The notes under the pieces are model-generated. The model ran no database searches. It saw only the letters and a list, made by a program, of their open reading frames with translations, and was not told the DNA's origin. This document shows positions 5,337-9,453 of a stretch of DNA of 9,453 bases, in pieces. Both the position numbers and the translations under genes were made by a program. This DNA comes from Dehalococcoidia bacterium (GTDB lineage: Bacteria > Chloroflexota > Dehalococcoidia > Dehalococcoidales > Fen-1064), in the NCBI GenBank assembly GCA_011192055.1, contig DUES01000213.1, positions 1 to 9,453 on the forward strand. Reading direction: 5' to 3'. Position 1 is the stretch's first letter; every line of letters starts with the position of its first letter.

Positions 5337-7382
5337 ATGAAGAGGTTTGTATGGGTAGTTCTTACTCTACTGATCGTAGCAGCTTTAGTGTTAACATCCT
5401 GTCAGGCTGCAACGGAAGAGGGGAAGGAAGGAACAACAGTAACCGGTCAGGTTACTGAAAAGGAAGCCCCGACAGTAGAAGAGGAGGAAGAAGAAGCGGT
5501 TGTGGAGGAGGAGAAGGGTCCGGAGATGGTGCGGAACATACACGGCAACCTGGTGGAGAAACCGCAGTACGGCGGGACCCTCAGGTACCGGGTGTTACCT
5601 CACCAGTCTGAACACTTCGACCCGCTATGGTGGGACGCGAACAACATGCAGTCCGTTGTCAATGACCGGATGATGACAGCAGCATGGGAGAGGGGTCCGG
5701 AAGGTTCCAAAGAACATCCGCTCAACTACAGCTACTACGCCGAGAATTGGTTTAGAGGCGAGTTGCTGGAGAGCTGGGAGATGCACGACCTGTATCACGT
5801 GACGTTCAAGATCCGCGAGGGAATACACTTCTGGGACAAACCGCCCGTAAACGGCCGGGAGTTAACAGTTGACGATATACTCTGGAGCTGGATTCGTGGA
5901 TTTGTGACTATAGAGGGCGTATCGGGCCAAACCGGGCCAGAGATGTTAGGGATATGGAACGAGCACATGAACTCAGTAGAGAGGGGGGCGATTCCCGAGG
6001 CACATATTGCCAGCTACTGGCCCGGACTAAGGAATGACTGGAAGCCTACCCTGGAGAGGATATGGCCGGGGGCGTTCGAGATACTGAAGGAGAGGTGGGT
6101 CGACGCTTACGAGCGTGTGGAAGAAACCGGGTTTGACGTCGACGATTTACCACTGTTTTACACCTATATTCGCAAGATTGACGACTACACCCTTGAATTA
6201 ATCGATTTTGACGGCGAGTACAATCTGTGGAATAACCTTTCCAGCATGTGGATACTACCCCGTGAAGTGGTAGAAGAATACGGCAACTGCGATGATTGGC
6301 GGAACCTGGTTACCACCGGGCCATGGATCCCGACCGACTTTGTCCGTGACAGCTCGGCAAGCTTTAAGAAGAACCCCGACTACTGGCAGGATGACCCCAA
6401 TTTCCCGGGGAACCAGTTGCCGTATGCGGACAGACTCCTTGTTCTGTCGATACTTGACCAGGCTACCTACCTGGCTGCCCTGCGGACAGCCAAGCTTGAT
6501 ATCGGCAACGTGGTCTGGCACAAGGTAGAGAGCTTTAAGGAGACTTCTCCCGAGATGCTCCACGTGGCAACACTGCCGACGCAGTCGCATACTATCAGCG
6601 TGAGGACTGACATCCCTCCGTTTGATGACATCAGGGTGCGGCAGGCAGCGATGCTGGCAATAGACCAGCCGTCGATGCTGAATGATTTCTACGAGGGCAA
6701 CGCCTACCTGTTCACCTGGCCTTTGCAGGAATCCTTCACCGAGGTCTACACCCAGCCCGAAGATCTCCCCGAGGACATCCAGGAGCTGTACCAGTATCAC
6801 CCCGACAAGGCGCGTGAGCTCCTCACGGAAGCCGGCTATCCCAACGGCTTCAAGACCAAACTCTATGTCTACCCGAGTGCGGATGACAGGGAGTCCTGCC
6901 TGGTGATGAACGCATACCTTCAGGATGTTGGCATTGATGCCGAATTTATACTGACGGAGACCGCCAGCTTTGTCGAAATCCTGTACGGTGGTGAGTACGA
7001 GCACATGATATCCTGCTGGTGGGGGAACAACTTCCCGACGGATGCCTGGATATGGGCTGAGGGTGGAGAGGAAACGTCACCCTACAACTTCTCCAATGTG
7101 GTTGACATCGAATCCAACGAACTCGCCGAAACGTGGTCCAGGATAGCGGACGCGGATGAGCGAAACAAGATCCTTAAGGAGCACAGCGTCAAGGAAATGA
7201 GGCAGTGCTATAACCTCATCATCCCCATACCTGTGAATAATCTCTTCTGGTGGCCGTGGCTCAAGAACTACAGCGGTCAGACCGACCTGGGCTACCCTGA
7301 CGAGACCGGCTGGGGCGAGATGCCCAAGTACATCTGGATTGACCAGGACCTCAAGTATGAGATAGCCGGAACACGGGACTAG
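5337..7382 (+). CDS. ABC transporter substrate-binding lipoprotein, family 5 (peptide/oligomer type)
   Basis: This 681-residue extracytoplasmic receptor delivers ligand to the permease pair encoded downstream. Residues 1-22 form a lipoprotein signal: basic MKR, a hydrophobic stretch, then lipobox LTSC with the lipidated Cys at 22. A flexible, strongly acidic tether follows (about 27-62), including a run of six Glu at 48-53. The SBP_bac_5 domain begins near KPQYGGTLRYR (75-85). It shows NGRELTVDDILWSW (172-185), TTGPW near 325 before the beta strands, PPFDDIRVRQAAMLAID (about 427-443) and DKARELLTEAGYPNG (about 489-503), all typical of DppA/OppA relatives. It is longer than classical DppA, and many long relatives bind sugars or other oligomers, so peptide binding is not certain. 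ATG 5337 has GAGGAGGA 6 nt upstream. A perfect-palindrome terminator follows. Confidence 0.93.
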   Translation: MKRFVWVVLTLLIVAALVLTSCQAATEEGKEGTTVTGQVTEKEAPTVEEEEEEAVVEEEKGPEMVRNIHGNLVEKPQYGGTLRYRVLPHQSEHFDPLWWDANNMQSVVNDRMMTAAWERGPEGSKEHPLNYSYYAENWFRGELLESWEMHDLYHVTFKIREGIHFWDKPPVNGRELTVDDILWSWIRGFVTIEGVSGQTGPEMLGIWNEHMNSVERGAIPEAHIASYWPGLRNDWKPTLERIWPGAFEILKERWVDAYERVEETGFDVDDLPLFYTYIRKIDDYTLELIDFDGEYNLWNNLSSMWILPREVVEEYGNCDDWRNLVTTGPWIPTDFVRDSSASFKKNPDYWQDDPNFPGNQLPYADRLLVLSILDQATYLAALRTAKLDIGNVVWHKVESFKETSPEMLHVATLPTQSHTISVRTDIPPFDDIRVRQAAMLAIDQPSMLNDFYEGNAYLFTWPLQESFTEVYTQPEDLPEDIQELYQYHPDKARELLTEAGYPNGFKTKLYVYPSADDRESCLVMNAYLQDVGIDAEFILTETASFVEILYGGEYEHMISCWWGNNFPTDAWIWAEGGEETSPYNFSNVVDIESNELAETWSRIADADERNKILKEHSVKEMRQCYNLIIPIPVNNLFWWPWLKNYSGQTDLGYPDETGWGEMPKYIWIDQDLKYEIAGTRD

Positions 7383-7405
7383 GTCAGGCCCGGATAGTAC
7401 CGGAC

Positions 7406-7450
7406 AACCTGTACAGGTTTCGGGGTGTGGCGAGTACTCGCCACACCCCG
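7406..7450 (+). terminator. Tandem palindromes forming a terminator after the lipoprotein gene
   Basis: AACCTGTACAGGTT (7406-7419) is a perfect palindrome. One base later, 7421-7450 is a perfect 30-nt palindrome with 15-base arms CGGGGTGTGGCGAGT and ACTCGCCACACCCCG. As RNA it folds to a 13-bp GC-rich stem with a GTAC loop. It starts 38 bp after the stop codon. The following bases (CTTCATGTTT) are only moderately T-rich. It probably ends or attenuates the lipoprotein transcript and stabilises its 3' end. Confidence 0.75.
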
Positions 7451-7529
7451 CTTCATGTTTAGAGGCTTTCACGGGTATTGCAATTATGGTTTTTGGGGAG
7501 TTGCGGTGTTTGACTCAACCACCGGAGCA

Positions 7530-7553
7530 GTGGGTGGTATTATTACCTCCCAC
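7530..7553. other. Hairpin at the left edge of leader copy B
   Basis: GTGGG-T-GGTA and TACC-T-CCCAC pair around a TTAT loop, giving 9 bp with one T/T mismatch. It sits where similarity to copy A begins (CCACCTTAATGG at 7550). Copy A has no equally strong stem at its edge. It may be a second terminator or a boundary structure. The stretch 7451-7529 shows nothing else recognisable. Confidence 0.4.
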
Positions 7554-7808
7554 CTTAATGGCGCCACATAGAGCAGTGCCTCCATCATCCCACGGGTTTT
7601 GTCTACCGGTGAATCAGGGCAAAACAGGCCCAATCTGAAGACGCCCTGACCCGGGCAACCCTTTAGCAGGTACGTTTTTTTGTGTGTACGCACATTAACT
7701 GTCTATTCATGCGTAGCTTCAGGCAGTAACTCTCCTTTCCCTGCTTTATAGCTAATTATAATCTATATATTGCTCCGGACAACTATTCCACGTGTACACT
7801 TTAAGGTA

Positions 7809-7837
7809 TTGACATTATCTATATGCTGGGCTACAAT
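7809..7837 (+). promoter_or_regulatory. Promoter B, upstream of the permease genes
   Basis: TTGACA (7809-7814), a 17-bp spacer and TACAAT (7832-7837) repeat promoter A exactly in both boxes. The 13 bases from the -35 box onward are identical in the two copies. It would drive the two permease genes with a leader of roughly 395 nt, independently of the lipoprotein transcript, which ends near 7450. Confidence 0.85.
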
Positions 7838-7910
7838 CGGCCATACAGTGTATTACGTACATATTATCAGGCAGTACCTCGCTGTAGATTATATACATAC
7901 CAGGAGGTCC

Positions 7911-8123
7911 ATGGTAGTTAGTGATAATGGGTACCACAATCATCCGGTAGGACAGCAATTAACGGTACCCTTCACATTATTTAAAGATTGTTCCTCTCCT
8001 GAGCCGGTAATGCCGGGAAAAATCAGGAGGCTGGTGAGGATCAGGAATCCTGCCACCCCATTCTCTTACGGAGCCTTGAGGGTGAGTAGCCAGGATTACA
8101 AGCGTGATATTTCCGGAGGGTAA
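7911..8123 (+). CDS. Small hypothetical leader ORF, copy B (70 aa)
   Basis: The frame matches the small ORF at 4948-5121 and reads MVVSDNGYHNHP at its start and VRIRNPATPFSYGAL in its middle. It runs 13 residues past the position where copy A stops. The only in-frame ATG (7911) is just 3 nt after AGGAGG (7902-7907), too close for good initiation, and the position used in copy A is GTT here. No domain, signal peptide or membrane segment is visible. The absence of indels against copy A favours a kept reading frame. The poor start and the excess of amino-acid-changing differences argue against it. Confidence 0.3.
   Translation: MVVSDNGYHNHPVGQQLTVPFTLFKDCSSPEPVMPGKIRRLVRIRNPATPFSYGALRVSSQDYKRDISGG
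7929..7970 (+). promoter_or_regulatory. Conserved leader hairpin, copy B
   Basis: GGGTACC (7929-7935) and GGTACCC (7964-7970) form seven perfect pairs at the position of the outer stem in copy A, where the right arm is GGTGCCT. The two right-arm differences keep pairing (wobble in A, Watson-Crick in B). The inner 8-bp stem of copy A is largely lost; instead TCC-GGTA-GGA (7943-7952) can form a small hairpin. It lies at the same distance from the Shine-Dalgarno site as in copy A. Confidence 0.5.
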
Positions 8124-8124
8124 A

Positions 8125-8237
8125 ACGATATCAGGATATATCCCGTTAGGACGAATGTAATGATGCTGGCATACTAACTTAACAGGTACCAGGAGAAGTA
8201 GAAAACCAGGAATACTTGAGATGATGAAGAGGGAAAT
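8125..8237 (+). promoter_or_regulatory. Unique part of leader B before the permease gene
   Basis: No gene is visible. It holds a 10-nt palindrome, GGATATATCC (8134-8143). It ends with AAGAGGG (8227-8233), the ribosome binding site that sets the permease start at 8238. It has no similarity to the matching part of leader A. Confidence 0.35.
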
Positions 8238-9209
8238 ATGCGTGACTACATAATCAGAAGGCTGCTCCTGATGATACCCACCATGTTCGTGGTGACCATC
8301 GTGGTTTTCCTCATGGTCCGCTTTATTCCCGGTAGTATAGTCGAGTTGATGATGTTCCAGATGGGGGGAGGTGGAGAGAGTCAGTCGGAGGAAACGATAA
8401 GCCCGGAGGCTATCAGGGAATGGCTGGGGCTGGACAAGCCGATGCATGTCCAGTATGTAATCTGGATGGAGGGTATATTTACCCGCGGCGACTTCGGCAC
8501 CTCGCTCTGGACAAGGAAACCGGTTTTACCAGAGATTCTGGACAGACTGCCGATAACCTTTGAGCTTGGTTTCTTTGCTTTCATCGTATCGCAACTGATA
8601 GCCCTGCCGGTGGGCATAATTTCAGCCATAAGGCAGGATTCCTGGCTGGACTATGTGGGGCGCAGCTTTGCCATCATCGTCATGGCTACGCCCGGTTTCT
8701 GGCTGGGGACGATGATTGTCATCTTCCCCTCGATATGGTGGGGATGGTCGCCGGCAGTGGAGGTCATTTCCTTCACTGAGGACCCGGCAGGGAACCTGGT
8801 ACAGTTTCTCATTCCCGCCGCGCTTCTGGGCATGGCTATGTCGGCAGCAACCATGAGAATGCTGCGCACCACCATGCTTGACGTGTTGAGGCATGACTAC
8901 ATCCGGACCGCATGGGCAAAGGGACTCAGAGAGAGGGTAGTCATCATAAGGCACGTTCTGAAGAATGCCATGATTCCGGTTATCACCATGGTTGCAGGCC
9001 AGCTCTTCATCATGATTGGCGGCACCGTCATCATGGAGCAGATATTCAACCTGCCCGGGATGGGACGCCTCTTCCTGGACGCTATCTTCAGGAGAGACTA
9101 TCCTTACGTGAGCGGAATTAACCTTATTCTGGCATCTATTGGACTAGTGCTCATCCTGGTTACCGACCTGAGCTACGCCTTTCTTGACCCCAGGATTCGC
9201 TATCGCTAG
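8238..9209 (+). CDS. dppB: ABC transporter permease, DppB/OppB type
   Basis: This 323-residue inner-membrane protein would form half of the translocation pore for the family-5 receptor encoded upstream. The N-terminal helix (about 9-29, RLLLMIPTMFVVTIVVFLMV) is followed by FIPGS, typical of DppB, and a loop with GLDKP and GDFGTSL (about 64-90). Further helices lie near 108-130, 141-165, 187-206, 247-269 and 292-315. The cytoplasmic EAA loop that docks to the ATPase is clear at about 219-247 (HDYIRTAWAKGLRERVVIIRH and the following NAMIP). Length is normal. ATG 8238 follows AAGAGGG with good spacing. The next permease starts 16 bp after its stop, so the two are co-transcribed, probably from promoter B. 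The substrate class cannot be read from the permease itself. Confidence 0.95.
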   Translation: MRDYIIRRLLLMIPTMFVVTIVVFLMVRFIPGSIVELMMFQMGGGGESQSEETISPEAIREWLGLDKPMHVQYVIWMEGIFTRGDFGTSLWTRKPVLPEILDRLPITFELGFFAFIVSQLIALPVGIISAIRQDSWLDYVGRSFAIIVMATPGFWLGTMIVIFPSIWWGWSPAVEVISFTEDPAGNLVQFLIPAALLGMAMSAATMRMLRTTMLDVLRHDYIRTAWAKGLRERVVIIRHVLKNAMIPVITMVAGQLFIMIGGTVIMEQIFNLPGMGRLFLDAIFRRDYPYVSGINLILASIGLVLILVTDLSYAFLDPRIRYR

Positions 9210-9225
9210 AGGAGAGGACCATTAA

Positions 9226-9453
9226 ATGGACGATTCAACGGAGAAAATCTTAGCAGCGCAACTTGAGCCAAAACGTCATTCCGAGCTGACCCAGTTCTTC
9301 ATCAGGCTGGTCAGGGAGAAGCCGTTGGGTACTATCGGCGGGGCTATTGTCCTGATCCTGCTTCTCGTTGCCGTCTTTGCTGACTTAATAGCCCCTTTTG
9401 ACTACCAGGAGATTCACATCAAGGACAGGCTGGAGGCACCGGGCGGAACATAT
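9226..9453 (+). CDS. dppC: ABC transporter permease, DppC/OppC type (N-terminal part, runs off the window)
   Basis: The first 76 residues are present and the frame is still open at the window end. ATG 9226 follows GGAGAGGA (9211-9218) at a good distance. The segment REKPLGTIGGAIVLILLL (about 30-47), continuing into FADLIAPFDYQ, is the signature N terminus of DppC-type permeases: a cytoplasmic tail, the first membrane helix (about 37-56), then the short IAP turn. It would pair with the preceding permease to complete the pore. Transporter ATPase genes (DppD/DppF type) would be expected further downstream, outside this window. Confidence 0.9.
   Translation, partial: MDDSTEKILAAQLEPKRHSELTQFFIRLVREKPLGTIGGAIVLILLLVAVFADLIAPFDYQEIHIKDRLEAPGGTY

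Larger units (their letters stand above)
7550..8124 (+). repeat. Leader cassette copy B (diverged duplicate of 4580-5155)
   Basis: This is the second copy of the element described at 4580-5155. It has the same order of landmarks: CTTAATGG end, AAAACAGGCCCAA, CTCCGG, promoter, repeated ATATTAC-like motif, Shine-Dalgarno site, hairpin, NPATP frame and TTCCGGAG. In this copy TCAGGGC (7614-7620) and GCCCTGA (7643-7649) also form a perfect 7-bp inverted repeat around the AAAACAGGCCC block, which copy A keeps only partly. Similarity is lost after about 8124. The genes flanking the two copies are unrelated to each other (receptor versus permease), so this is not a tandem duplication of a whole gene unit. 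Confidence 0.85.

Noticed and set aside
6255..7004. 249-codon minus-strand frame inside the receptor gene
   Set aside because: It is fully antisense to a clear SBP family 5 domain and shows no recognisable motif or ribosome binding site.
4580..8124. Leader cassettes as insertion sequences or a CRISPR array
   Set aside because: No transposase frame, terminal inverted repeats or target duplications were seen. There are only two long diverged copies, not short regularly spaced repeats.
7977..8447. 156-codon minus-strand frame across leader B and the permease start
   Set aside because: It overlaps the permease N terminus in antisense, and the matching region of copy A does not carry the same full frame.

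Overview
This window looks like a stretch of bacterial chromosome of moderate GC with strong Shine-Dalgarno sites, sigma70-type promoters and TTG/GTG as well as ATG starts. The mix of genes (SBP family 5 lipoprotein with an acidic tether, GNAT, beta-hydroxyacid dehydrogenase, transglutaminase-like protein, GH29 fucosidase) and the style of the lipoprotein resemble sediment Chloroflexota such as Dehalococcoidia. That assignment is an impression, since no marker gene is present.

Layout. Positions 2-52 hold the last codons of an upstream gene, possibly a VOC-fold protein. A GNAT acetyltransferase (247-846) follows, closed by a hairpin at 864-898. Next is an NAD(P)-dependent 3-hydroxyisobutyrate dehydrogenase-type enzyme (983-1882, TTG start). 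On the minus strand, facing these two, are a GH29 alpha-L-fucosidase (4446-2974) and downstream of it a transglutaminase-like protein (2891-1998). The latter has its own near-consensus promoter, whose -35 box overlaps the fucosidase stop codon. From 4447 rightward everything is on the plus strand: an 890-bp leader region, a dipeptide/oligopeptide-type ABC substrate-binding lipoprotein (5337-7382), a perfect-palindrome terminator, a second leader region of 855 bp, a DppB-type permease (8238-9209), and the first 76 codons of a DppC-type permease (9226 to the window end).

The most unusual element is the pair of leader regions. About 575 bp upstream of the lipoprotein gene (about 4580-5155) and about 575 bp upstream of the permease gene (about 7550-8124) are diverged copies of one sequence. 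They align with no net gap over the 300 bp downstream of the -35 box. Each carries the same promoter (TTGACA, 17-bp spacer, TACAAT), a repeated ATATTAC-like motif just downstream, a strong Shine-Dalgarno site followed by small ORFs, and a hairpin whose outer stem (GGGTACC with GGTRCCY) is kept despite substitutions. The promoter/leader half is about 82% identical (my count over 140 nt), while the small-ORF half is about 70% identical with mostly amino-acid-changing differences. What seems to be conserved is therefore a regulatory leader more than a protein. It places the binding protein and the membrane pore under two copies of one control region, separated by a terminator, instead of in one simple operon.

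How the genes may work together (inference): the lipoprotein and the two permeases form an importer of peptides or other small oligomers. The divergently transcribed cytoplasmic fucosidase and the transglutaminase-like protein could act on imported fucosylated or peptide-linked material. The dehydrogenase and the acetyltransferase show no firm link to this.
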